5,524 nt of DNA, taken from Lentzea sp. (GTDB taxonomy: Bacteria; Actinomycetota; Actinomycetes; Mycobacteriales; Pseudonocardiaceae). Every line of letters begins with the position of its first letter. Positions within the stretch are counted from its first letter, which is position 1. A program made the translations under genes and the position numbers. The notes beneath the pieces are model-generated. The model worked only from the letters and a program-made list of their open reading frames with translations, was not told where the DNA came from and made no database searches. Below, piece after piece: positions 1 to 5,505 of the stretch. The stretch spans positions 1 through 5,524 of the forward strand of contig JASLAV010000870.1 in NCBI GenBank assembly GCA_030146905.1, written 5' to 3'.

Positions 1-30
1 GCCGTGTCCCTGACGGGACTTCGAGGCGAG
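1..30. repeat. Direct repeat copy 1 (30 bp, 28/30 match to 248-277)
   Basis: This copy begins GCCGTGTCCCTGAC and ends AGGCGAG. It matches 248-277 at 28 of 30 positions, differing at repeat positions 15 (G here, A there) and 23 (G here, C there). It contains a small self-complementary piece, GTCCC-TGAC-GGGAC. The window starts at its first base, so the copy may extend further left. The two copies fall in different reading frames (offset 247), so this is not a protein-level repeat. Confidence 0.75.
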
Positions 31-80
31 CAAGCCTGGGGCCGCGCGGTACCTGGCAGCGGAAGAAGGAGTAGGCCCGT

Positions 81-108
81 GCGGAGCGGTCGAGTGCGGC
101 CGCTCCGC
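81..108. terminator. Perfect 9-bp stem hairpin, possible terminator
   Basis: GCGGAGCGG (81-89) pairs perfectly with CCGCTCCGC (100-108) around a 10-base loop. No T-tract follows on the minus strand. On the plus strand the bases after it are AAAGTCC, also not a T-tract. It could end a transcript entering from the left edge or be part of the folded repeat region. The structure is directly visible; the terminator role is a guess. Confidence 0.4.
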
Positions 109-247
109 AAAGTCCGAGCCAGCAAACAGGCGGCGAAGCCCGCCGGTGTCGCGGCCGGTGACCGCAACACGGTCGCCGCGCCCGCGTTCGGCTGCCGGTT
201 CTCCGACTCCGCCGCTTACAACGGTCCTGGCACCGCAGGATGTTCTC

Positions 248-277
248 GCCGTGTCCCTGACAGGACTTCCAGGCGAG
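248..277. repeat. Direct repeat copy 2 (30 bp)
   Basis: This is the second copy of the element at 1-30, with two substitutions. In this copy the internal stem shortens to GTCC/GGAC because the G at repeat position 15 has become A. Sequence on either side differs from copy 1 as far as can be compared, which marks the right boundary of the shared unit near 277. Such a pair suggests a dispersed intergenic repeat family, but only two copies are visible here. Confidence 0.75.
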
Positions 278-305
278 GCCGTTCCTGCGGACCGGCCAAA
301 CGCTT

Positions 306-321
306 CGAGCCGACTGGCTCG
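306..321. other. Short perfect hairpin (6-bp stem, 4-base loop)
   Basis: CGAGCC (306-311) pairs with GGCTCG (316-321) around the loop GACT. A second stem, CGCAGGC (326-332) with GCCTGCG (355-361), follows directly, so 306-361 could fold as two consecutive hairpins. In DNA this rich in G and C short stems arise often by chance, so the significance is uncertain. Confidence 0.35.
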
Positions 322-431
322 GTCGCGCAGGCGACTGCTCCCGGTTCTTCCCAAGCCTGCGGCTCACCCGAACCGACGACCCGGCAGGGCCGCTGACCAC
401 CCCGACCACGATCCGTCCCAGGTGGACGAAC

Positions 432-458
432 GGCGGGTGCCCGGTCCGGGCACCCGCC
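432..458 (-). terminator. Operon terminator: 13-bp perfect inverted repeat
   Basis: GGCGGGTGCCCGG (432-444) and CCGGGCACCCGCC (446-458) are exact reverse complements separated by one base (T445). In RNA this would form a very stable stem of about 11 bp with a small loop. It starts 6 bases after the cupin stop codon on the minus strand, where an operon terminator would sit. No T-run follows, which is common for terminator-like hairpins in high-GC actinomycetes. It may also protect the 3' end of the transcript. Confidence 0.8.
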
Positions 459-464
459 CCGCCC

Positions 465-956
465 TCAGTGCCGGCCCCACCCGGGAACGGTGCCGTCGAT
501 CGCCACCTCGAACTGGTCGTACTTCGCCATCAGGGTCAGCAGCTCGTCCTCGGTGGGCTTGTTGCCGTCCGCGTACATCTCGGCGAGGCCGCGGAAGTAC
601 TCCTCGCGGTTGAGCGCGGGCGTGAAGATGATGAGCATCGTGGCCTGGTCCTGGTAAGGGTTGCGGAAGCCGTGCGACACCCCCATCGGGACGTTCACGT
701 AGGTTCCCGGCGGCGCGGCGAACGACTTGCCGTCGAGGTGCAGCTCCACCATGCCGCTGAGGACGTAGAACGCTTCCAGCTGCTCGTTGTGCACGTGCGG
801 GGAGGCACCGGGCGCCCCCGCGGCCATCCGGTGCTCGTACAGGCCGAGCCGGCCGTCCGTCTCGCTGCCCCTGGCCTTGAAGGTGGTGTGGGTGGTCGTG
901 CCGATCTGCACCGACTCGCCTTCGCCGGGAAGCAGGATGTTGGACAACTGCGTCAT
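465..956 (-). CDS. Single-domain cupin protein (putative metal-dependent enzyme)
   Basis: A 163-residue cytosolic protein with one cupin_2-type beta-barrel, roughly residues 36-115. The first cupin motif reads PHVHNEQLEAFYVLSG, giving metal ligands His54, His56 and Glu61. The second reads PMGVSHGFRN, giving His95 and Asn99. All four usual ligands are present, so metal binding is likely. The last 50 residues form a predicted helical tail (from FTPALNREEYFRGLAEMY onward), a common extension in quercetin-dioxygenase-like cupins. There is no signal peptide. The ATG start at 956 is 6 bases after the cysK-like stop and is served by an AGGAG inside that gene. It is the last gene of the operon, so it may oxidise, isomerise or bind the product of the upstream enzymes. 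Its substrate cannot be read from the sequence; cupins of this type include dioxygenases, isomerases and binding proteins. Family assignment is firm, function is open. Confidence 0.9.
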   Translation of the reverse strand: MTQLSNILLPGEGESVQIGTTTHTTFKARGSETDGRLGLYEHRMAAGAPGASPHVHNEQLEAFYVLSGMVELHLDGKSFAAPPGTYVNVPMGVSHGFRNPYQDQATMLIIFTPALNREEYFRGLAEMYADGNKPTEDELLTLMAKYDQFEVAIDGTVPGWGRH

Positions 957-962
957 GTCTGT

Positions 963-1979
963 TCACTCCTCGTTGATGGCTGCGCGCGTCTCGGTCGTCG
1001 TGTCGTCCTGGTTGAACCAGGACAGGTACCGCTCGCCCGTGTCCGGGAAGACGGTGACCAAGTTCTTGCCGGCGTACTCGGGCCGGGCGGCGAGCACCCG
1101 GCAGGCGTGTGCCGCCGCGCCGGAGGAGACGCCCACCAGCAGGCCCGCCGTGCGACCGAGTTCCCGCGCCGTGCTGTAGGCGTCCTCGTTCGACACGGTC
1201 AGAACCTCGTCGATCAGGTCGACGTCGGTCGTGGGCGCGACGAAACCGCCGTTGAGGCCGGGGATGCGGTGCAGGCCGCCCCAGCCCTGGCTGAGCACCG
1301 GTGACCCCTCGGGCTCCACGGCGACGACTCGGACGGCCGGGTTGCGTTCCTTCAGGTACTTCGCGGTGCCGCTGAGCGTTCCGCCGGTGCCGACGCCGCA
1401 GACGAAGACGTCCACCTCGCCGTCGGTGTCGTTCCAGATCTCCGGACCGGTCGTGGCGTAGTGGGCCGCCACGTTGTCCGGGTTCTCGTGCTGGCAGGCG
1501 AACCACGACCCCGGCCGCTCTCGGTGGAGCTCCTCTGCCTTGGCGATCGCCGCCGCGTACCCCTCCTGGTACGGGGTCAGCACGATCTCCGCGCCGAACG
1601 CCCGCAGCAGCTGCAGGCGCTCGCTGGTCGCGCTGTCCGGCAGGACGATCACGCACCGGTACCCGCGGGCGGCCGCTATCGCCGCCATCGAGATGCCCGT
1701 GTTGCCCGACGTCGCTTCCACGATGGTGCCGGAGCCCCTGACCAGCTGGCCGCGTTCCTCCGCGCCGTTGATCATGTAGAGGGCGGCGCGGTCCTTCACG
1801 CTGGACAGCGGGTTCGCCATCTCCAGCTTCGCGTAGAGGTGCGCGGTGGTGACGCCGAGGTCGAGCCTTACTGTGGGAGTGCCGCCGATCAGGTCCACAA
1901 GCGACTGGGCGGGCGGTCGTTTCGTGAGGGGCTGACTGACTCGGGTCTCCACGAGCCCTCCGATCTTCGGTTCTGTCAC
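963..1979 (-). CDS. cysK: PLP-dependent cysteine synthase family enzyme (O-acetylserine sulfhydrylase-like)
   Basis: A fold-type II PLP enzyme of 338 residues. The family exchanges the acetate of O-acetyl-L-serine for sulfide, giving L-cysteine. Visible landmarks: IGGTPTVRL near residue 31; the PLP lysine in NPLSSVKDR (Lys62); the substrate loop EATSGNTGIS (Asn93); the phosphate-binding GVGTGGT (195-201); Ser286 in the SSGAA motif; and PDTGERYLS (312-320) near the C-terminus. No CBS regulatory domain is present. Compared with Mtb CysK1 as I recall it, substrate-facing motifs differ: TMSLERR is SATSER here, QFENPAN is QHENPDN, and GIGAGF is GLNGGF. A different nucleophile or acceptor is therefore possible. 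The GTG at 1979 overlaps the cysE stop (GTGA). An alternative in-frame GTG at 1952 (residue 10) has a better Shine-Dalgarno sequence. It pairs naturally with the upstream serine acetyltransferase. Confidence 0.92.
   Translation of the reverse strand: MTEPKIGGLVETRVSQPLTKRPPAQSLVDLIGGTPTVRLDLGVTTAHLYAKLEMANPLSSVKDRAALYMINGAEERGQLVRGSGTIVEATSGNTGISMAAIAAARGYRCVIVLPDSATSERLQLLRAFGAEIVLTPYQEGYAAAIAKAEELHRERPGSWFACQHENPDNVAAHYATTGPEIWNDTDGEVDVFVCGVGTGGTLSGTAKYLKERNPAVRVVAVEPEGSPVLSQGWGGLHRIPGLNGGFVAPTTDVDLIDEVLTVSNEDAYSTARELGRTAGLLVGVSSGAAAHACRVLAARPEYAGKNLVTVFPDTGERYLSWFNQDDTTTETRAAINEE
966..970 (-). promoter_or_regulatory. Ribosome binding site of the cupin gene
   Basis: AGGAG on the minus strand lies 9 bases before the ATG at 956 and overlaps the last codons of the cysK-like gene. 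It supports the ATG start and implies that ribosomes finishing the upstream gene can feed this one. Confidence 0.75.
1957..1961 (-). promoter_or_regulatory. Shine-Dalgarno that may set an alternative cysK-like start
   Basis: GGAGG on the minus strand ends 4 bases before an in-frame GTG at 1952. The upstream GTG at 1979 has no good Shine-Dalgarno sequence, only the overlap with the cysE stop. The shorter protein would have 329 residues and keep every conserved motif, because homology begins around residue 25. The spacing is slightly short, so the choice stays open. Confidence 0.4.
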
Positions 1980-2617
1980 CAGCTGGGGAACACGGCCGCA
2001 CCCTTGTGCTTCTGCCCCGCGACCACGACGGACTGGCGGGGCCTCGCGGCCTTCGCCACGCCGCGGGTCGACCTCAGGTTGGGGATGGAGAACGGCGCCA
2101 GGACGCGCGAGTCGGCCGGCACGTCGCGGATGACGAGTGCCTGGGCGCCCACCACGGAGTCGTGGCCGACGGTGATCGGGCCGAGGATCGTCGCGTTGGC
2201 CCCGACGACCACCCGGTCGCCGAGCTTCGGGTGCCGGCGCGAGCCCTCCGGCCGCTGGTTGTCGTGCCACCACCCGATGGCGCCGAGCGTCACCTGGTGG
2301 AAGATCGTGACGTCGTCGCCGATCTCCACCGTCTCGCCGATCACCACACCGGCGCCGTGGTCGATGAAGAAACCACTGCCGATCGTCGCGCCGGGGTGGA
2401 TCTCGATGCCGCCGGTCAGCAGCCGGGCGACGACCATGACCAGGCGGGCGCTGCGCCGATGTCCCCGCAGGTGCAGCCAGTGCGACACGCGGTGGCCCCA
2501 GATCGCGATCACGGTCGGGTGCAGCAGTGCCTCGCTGCGCGACAGGATCGACGGGTCGCGGTCCATGACCATGTCCAGGTCGGCGGTGATCACGCGGAGC
2601 AGCGCCCGCGCGTTCAC
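1976..2617 (-). CDS. cysE: Serine O-acetyltransferase
   Basis: A 213-residue enzyme of the short SAT (EpsC-like) type. It transfers acetyl from acetyl-CoA to L-serine, giving O-acetylserine, the committed step toward cysteine. The N-terminal helical part (about 1-68) carries DLDMVMDRDPS and HRVSHWLHLRG. A left-handed beta-helix of hexapeptide repeats follows from IEIHPGATIGSG (71-82). Catalytic Asp86-His87 lie in FIDHGAG, and the second active-site His129 is in RRHPK. Between TLG and RRHP the usual short GTGKEKGK-like loop is replaced by a longer AIGWWHDNQRPEGS. The C-terminus is also unusual: the common GVPAR-type segment is missing, and it ends in FPSW rather than the Ile that docks into CysK in E. 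coli. The GTG start is chosen because it overlaps the exporter stop (GTGA), has GGGAG 7 bases upstream, and family homology begins there; longer upstream frames run inside the exporter gene. Confidence 0.93.
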   Translation of the reverse strand: MNARALLRVITADLDMVMDRDPSILSRSEALLHPTVIAIWGHRVSHWLHLRGHRRSARLVMVVARLLTGGIEIHPGATIGSGFFIDHGAGVVIGETVEIGDDVTIFHQVTLGAIGWWHDNQRPEGSRRHPKLGDRVVVGANATILGPITVGHDSVVGAQALVIRDVPADSRVLAPFSIPNLRSTRGVAKAARPRQSVVVAGQKHKGAAVFPSW

Positions 2618-3525
2618 CTGACCGCTCCCGCGGTCTCCGCCTTGTCCTTGCGGAGCTGTCCGAGCCTGTTCTCCGCGTAGGCCACGCCGACGAGGACCAC
2701 CAGACCACCGGCGACCAGGTTCCACGTGAGGTGCTCACCGAGGAACGCGACGCTGATCAGCACCGCGAACACCGGCACCACGTAGTTGACGGCGGACGCC
2801 GTGGTGGCGCCGACGTCGCCGATGAGGCGGAAGTAGAGCACGTAGGCCAGGCCGGTGCTGAGCAGGCCGAGCAGCACGATGCTGAGCGTCACCGGGCCGG
2901 TGAAGCTGGGAACGCGCCAGCCGAGGAACGGAGTCACGACCGCCTGCAGCACCGCCGCCGAGACCAGCTGCGACGCGGCCAGCGCCAGCGGGGCCAGGCC
3001 GAGCGGCGAGAGGTACTTGCGGACGTACACGAAGCCGATCGCGTAGCTGGCGGCCGCGCCGAAGCAGGCCAGTCGTCCGCTGAGCGACCCGAGCGACTCG
3101 TGCCACGGTCCGATCAGCAGCACCACGCCGACGAAACCGAGCGCCAGGCCGACCGCCTTGCGCGAGGTCGCCCGCTCGGTCGGCAGGGCGGCCGTGGCCA
3201 GTGCCAGCGTCAGCAGCGGTGTGGCGCCGATGAGGACGCCCGCGATGCCCGCGCCGGTCGTCTTCTCGCCGTAGGACAGCAGCAGGAACGGGATCACGTT
3301 CCCGAACAGCCCTGCGGCGGCGATGTGCCCCCAGATCACCGCGGAACGCGGCAGTGCGACCTTGCGGACGGCCGCGATCGAGAGGAGGACGGCCGCGCCC
3401 AGGATGAGTCTGGCGAGCACGAGCTGCCCCGGTGTCAGGCCTTCGAGGGACACCTTGATGAAGGTGAAGCTGCTTCCCCACAGCAGTGCCAGCAGCAGGA
3501 AGCGCGCGACGGATGCCTTGTCCAT
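2614..3525 (-). CDS. EamA/DMT-superfamily membrane exporter
   Basis: An integral membrane protein of 303 residues with two EamA repeats (about 5-138 and 152-284), giving ten predicted membrane helices. The first helix begins straight after a short N-terminus (MDKASVARF) and contains LLALLWGSSFTFIKVSL, the typical opening of this family. The second repeat shows the family's usual pattern around GLLSTGLAYVLYFRLI and VVPVFAVLISVAFLGEHLT. The tail after residue 285 is charged and cytosolic. The superfamily exports small metabolites; E. coli EamA (YdeD) exports O-acetylserine and cysteine. Here the gene leads an operon with cysE and a cysK-like gene, so export of a related amino acid is a reasonable inference, though substrate cannot be read from sequence. 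The ATG at 3525 is preferred over an ATG at 3633, which would add 36 polar residues before the first helix. Its ribosome site is weak (GAGA, 4 bases away). Confidence 0.9.
   Translation of the reverse strand: MDKASVARFLLLALLWGSSFTFIKVSLEGLTPGQLVLARLILGAAVLLSIAAVRKVALPRSAVIWGHIAAAGLFGNVIPFLLLSYGEKTTGAGIAGVLIGATPLLTLALATAALPTERATSRKAVGLALGFVGVVLLIGPWHESLGSLSGRLACFGAAASYAIGFVYVRKYLSPLGLAPLALAASQLVSAAVLQAVVTPFLGWRVPSFTGPVTLSIVLLGLLSTGLAYVLYFRLIGDVGATTASAVNYVVPVFAVLISVAFLGEHLTWNLVAGGLVVLVGVAYAENRLGQLRKDKAETAGAVR
2625..2629 (-). promoter_or_regulatory. Ribosome binding site of cysE
   Basis: GGGAG on the minus strand lies 7 bases before the GTG at 2617, inside the last codons of the exporter gene. 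Together with the GTGA stop/start overlap it fixes the cysE start and supports translational coupling. Confidence 0.7.
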
Positions 3526-3690
3526 TGCTTCTCGATTCGGGTCATCAGTCAGTAGTCCCGAAACTTCACCATGGGTAACTAGTGGCACGGTCGAGCCGCT
3601 GCTCCGCATCAGGTCAGAGGCAGGAAGCCACACCGGTGACGCACGCGGCGGGACGGCGTTTTCCGTCGCTGTGCGTCAAGGACGGCCGGG
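3526..3690 (-). promoter_or_regulatory. Intergenic leader likely carrying the operon promoter
   Basis: These 165 bases separate the hydrolase stop from the exporter start and are the only sizeable gap before the four-gene operon, so its promoter should be here. The part nearest the gene (about 3541-3585) is visibly richer in A and T than its surroundings. I found no convincing pair of -35 and -10 boxes; an isolated TTGACG on the minus strand (3680-3675) overlaps the hairpin and has no matching -10 box. An imperfect palindrome, TTCACCATGGGTAA (3565-3578, 10 of 14 symmetric), could be a regulator site, but this is weak. Confidence 0.45.
3637..3678 (-). terminator. Nested hairpin terminator after the GH76 gene
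   Basis: An outer 8-bp perfect stem (TGACGCAC at 3637-3644 with GTGCGTCA at 3671-3678) encloses an inner 5-bp stem (GACGG 3652-3656 with CCGTC 3663-3667) and a 6-base loop. It begins 12 bases past the hydrolase stop on the minus strand. No T-run follows. It most likely ends the hydrolase transcript and insulates the next operon. Confidence 0.65.
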
Positions 3691-5505
3691 TCAGCCGATC
3701 ACCGCGTTCAGGCCGCTCGCCTGCGTGCGCCAGTCCAGCTGGTTGGGGCTGCCGCCGGCCCAGCGCTGCCCGATCCGGTTCAGCGCGTCGCGGCCGGCCG
3801 TCCAGACCGAGTCGGACTGGCGGCGCGCGAACTGCCGGTAGGCGGTCGAGCTCGTGGCACCGGCGAGGTCGTTCAGGTAGCGCATGAAGATGCCCTTGAA
3901 CTGCTTCTGGTTGTCGTCGCAGGAGCTCTGGCCGACGTCGCAGGACTCGGTGAGCACACCGCCGCGGGTCAGCACGGGGCTCGTGACGGCCGAGTCCGCG
4001 AGACGGCGCGCGGTGTCGAGGTACCGGGTGTCGCCGGTCGCGCGCCACACCTCGGTGAAACCGCCGATCGCCAGTCCCTGGTTGTAGGTCCACACCGTCT
4101 GGCCGTTGTTTCGGCAGTCGCCGGTCAGCCCGTCGTTGACCAGTCCGGCGGAGCCGACCAGCCCGCTGCCGAGGTACCAGTCCGCCGCGGTGCGGGCGCG
4201 CTGGAGCCACACCGCGTCGCCGGGCGTGCGGCGGTGGATCGACGCGGTCAGCCTCAGGTACTGGCCGTTCGTCACGGCGTTCTTGTAGGTGCGTTCCCGG
4301 TCCCACCAGACCCCGCCGCCGCACGTGCGGGTGTCCCAGTACTGGTGCACGTACGCCGCGATCGTCGTGGCCATGGCGAGGTAGCGCCGGTCGCCGGTGT
4401 GGTCGTAGGCGGCCACCCAGGTGAGCCCCCACCAGGCGCTGTCGTCGATCGAACGGCTGATGAAGTCGCCCTCGACGGGGTCGGTGCCGCGCTGTCCCGC
4501 CGCGAACGGGCCCCTGTTCACGTCGAACGTCCGCGCGATCACCCAGTCGTAGTCGCGGATCCGGGAGTCCATCACGGCGGTGAGCGTCGTGGCCGAGTTC
4601 CACCAGCTGGTCGGCCACCAGGCCGTGGACGGGTCGTAGGAGTACAGCAGGGCGTCGGCGGCGGCACGCGCCCTCGTCGCCACCGGCCGCGCCCACGCCG
4701 TGCAGCTGCCTTCCTGATGGCCCGCCTCCCTGCCGCAGGCGCGGACGGCACCGCCGTAGTGGCGGCCGCGCGGGTCTCGTGTCGCGAACATGGTGGTGCG
4801 AGCGGAACTCGCCCCGGCGGGCGTCGCGGTCCGGCCGAGTGACGAACCGCCCTGCCAGCTGACGCCGCTGTCCCACGAGCGGTCGAGCCAGACCTCGTCG
4901 CCCTGACCGCCCGCCTCGATGGTGGCCCACGCCATGGCGTTCTGGTCGGTGTGCAGGCGGATGGTGCGGCCGAACAGCGTCGCCGGTGGCACCGGCTGCA
5001 CGCCGCCGTTGGCCTGTCCCGCGTTCGTCCGGTCGCACAGCACGTCGCACACCGTCGGATAGATCCAGTCCGTGCAGGTCACGGCGGCGGCGTCACCACA
5101 CGCGCGGATCAGGCCACGGCGGTGGTGGACCGGGTCGGTCACGTTGTACATCCGCGTCCTGGTGCCGGTCCACGTGCCGGGAACGCTCGCCCTGCCGAGG
5201 AGGCCCTCCCAGCTCGCGCCGCCGTCCCACGACCTGTCCAGCCACACCGAGTCGCCGGTGACGCCGTTGTCGATGCTCCCCCACGCCATGCCGTCGCGGT
5301 CGGACACGTGCAGCACCAGCCGCCGGCCGTTGACCTGCTTCTCCGGCACGGGGAACGTCTCCTGCCCGGCCTGGGAGGGATCACGGGTGTCGCAGTGCAG
5401 CACGCACACCACCTCGGCCACGACCACGGGCGCCGGCGGGCTGCTCGGCGGCACCGGCGCCAACGCCACCAGGAAGGCCACGACAACGTTCAGCACGCCG
5501 ACCAC
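3691..5505 (-). CDS. Secreted glycoside hydrolase family 76 protein (alpha-1,6-mannanase-like) with two N-terminal repeats
   Basis: At least 604 residues. GH76 enzymes cleave the alpha-1,6-mannose backbone of mannans, such as fungal cell-wall mannan or actinobacterial lipomannan. The N-terminus has a hydrophobic stretch (about 4-18) and a Pro/Ala-rich segment, consistent with a signal peptide. Two related cysteine-bearing repeats follow (34-150 and 153-272), then the catalytic domain (about 280-600). The catalytic aspartate pair is visible in SIDDSAWWGLTW (Asp354-Asp355). Typical family pieces follow: AYDHTGDRRYL, WWDRERTYKNAVTNGQY and TYNQGLAIGGF. It ends shortly after the domain, with no cell-wall anchor. 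The start is uncertain: the GTG at 5505 gives no basic residue before the hydrophobic core, while the frame stays open to the window edge and encodes a Lys there, so the gene may begin beyond 5524. Mannan as substrate is inferred from the family. It is separated from the next operon by a hairpin and probably unrelated to it. Confidence 0.9.
   Translation of the reverse strand: MVGVLNVVVAFLVALAPVPPSSPPAPVVVAEVVCVLHCDTRDPSQAGQETFPVPEKQVNGRRLVLHVSDRDGMAWGSIDNGVTGDSVWLDRSWDGGASWEGLLGRASVPGTWTGTRTRMYNVTDPVHHRRGLIRACGDAAAVTCTDWIYPTVCDVLCDRTNAGQANGGVQPVPPATLFGRTIRLHTDQNAMAWATIEAGGQGDEVWLDRSWDSGVSWQGGSSLGRTATPAGASSARTTMFATRDPRGRHYGGAVRACGREAGHQEGSCTAWARPVATRARAAADALLYSYDPSTAWWPTSWWNSATTLTAVMDSRIRDYDWVIARTFDVNRGPFAAGQRGTDPVEGDFISRSIDDSAWWGLTWVAAYDHTGDRRYLAMATTIAAYVHQYWDTRTCGGGVWWDRERTYKNAVTNGQYLRLTASIHRRTPGDAVWLQRARTAADWYLGSGLVGSAGLVNDGLTGDCRNNGQTVWTYNQGLAIGGFTEVWRATGDTRYLDTARRLADSAVTSPVLTRGGVLTESCDVGQSSCDDNQKQFKGIFMRYLNDLAGATSSTAYRQFARRQSDSVWTAGRDALNRIGQRWAGGSPNQLDWRTQASGLNAVIG
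4690..5049 (-). repeat. N-terminal repeat B of the GH76 protein
   Basis: Residues 153-272 form the second copy of a roughly 117-120-residue module. It shares MAW-x2-I-x2-G-x2-GD-x-VWLDRSWD with repeat A, and four cysteines in matching places (153, 157, 257, 268). It includes SWDSGVSW (210-217), which fits the Asp-box pattern S-x-D-x-G-x-x-W. A carbohydrate-binding or spacer role is plausible but not shown. Confidence 0.8.
5056..5406 (-). repeat. N-terminal repeat A of the GH76 protein
   Basis: Residues 34-150 form the first copy of the module. It has cysteines at 34, 38, 136 and 144, and SWDGGASW (92-99), again matching the Asp-box pattern. The even cysteine number and extracellular location suggest two disulfides per module. 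Cys34 follows EVV and lies at a position conserved in repeat B, so it is better read as a structural cysteine than as a lipoprotein attachment site. Confidence 0.8.

Larger units (their letters stand above)
1..431. other. Non-coding, hairpin-rich region with no credible gene
   Basis: I see no believable protein gene here. Open frames on the plus strand give Arg/Pro/Ser/Gly-rich translations without domain character, and the minus strand has no frame that continues from the operon. The stretch does hold structure: an imperfect 30-bp direct repeat (1-30 and 248-277), a 9-bp stem hairpin (81-108), a 6-bp stem with a 4-base loop (306-321), and a 7-bp stem with a 22-base loop (326-332 pairing with 355-361). 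It lies downstream of the operon terminator at 432-458. It could be an intergenic repeat region, the 3' untranslated tail of a gene beyond the left edge, or a degenerate remnant; the sequence alone does not decide. Confidence 0.5.

Noticed and set aside
285..365. tRNA-like gene around TTCGAGCC
   Set aside because: The local stems do not form a cloverleaf with acceptor and anticodon arms; they are simple adjacent hairpins.
4..396. Plus-strand frames in the left region as a small protein gene
   Set aside because: The translation is low-complexity Arg/Ser/Gly/Pro, and the direct repeat it contains recurs in another frame, which argues against coding selection.
468..1304. Long plus-strand open frame opposite the cupin and cysK-like genes
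   Set aside because: It is antisense to two well-supported genes; its translation is Arg/Val/Gly-rich without family features, as expected from high-GC codon bias on the opposite strand.
364..2001. 545-codon minus-strand frame covering the cysK-like and cupin genes
   Set aside because: It is a different frame from the real genes, very rich in Arg/Gly/Pro, and runs straight through two conserved proteins and their terminator.
1461..2621. 386-codon plus-strand open frame opposite cysK/cysE
   Set aside because: It is antisense to two clear enzymes, and its composition is that of a shadow frame with no recognisable motifs.
1980..2738. Upstream extension of the cysK-like frame, suggesting a fused 591-residue protein
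   Set aside because: The extension reads the cysE gene in the wrong frame; homology begins only after the GTG at 1979 or 1952.
3526..3633. 36-residue N-terminal extension of the exporter from an ATG at 3633
   Set aside because: It is polar, unlike EamA N-termini, and the ATG at 3525 places the first membrane helix just after the start, as is usual in the family.
5404..5412. Lipobox at Cys34 of the GH76 protein
   Set aside because: The preceding residues EVV do not fit a lipobox (small residue expected before Cys), and the cysteine corresponds to one in the second repeat.
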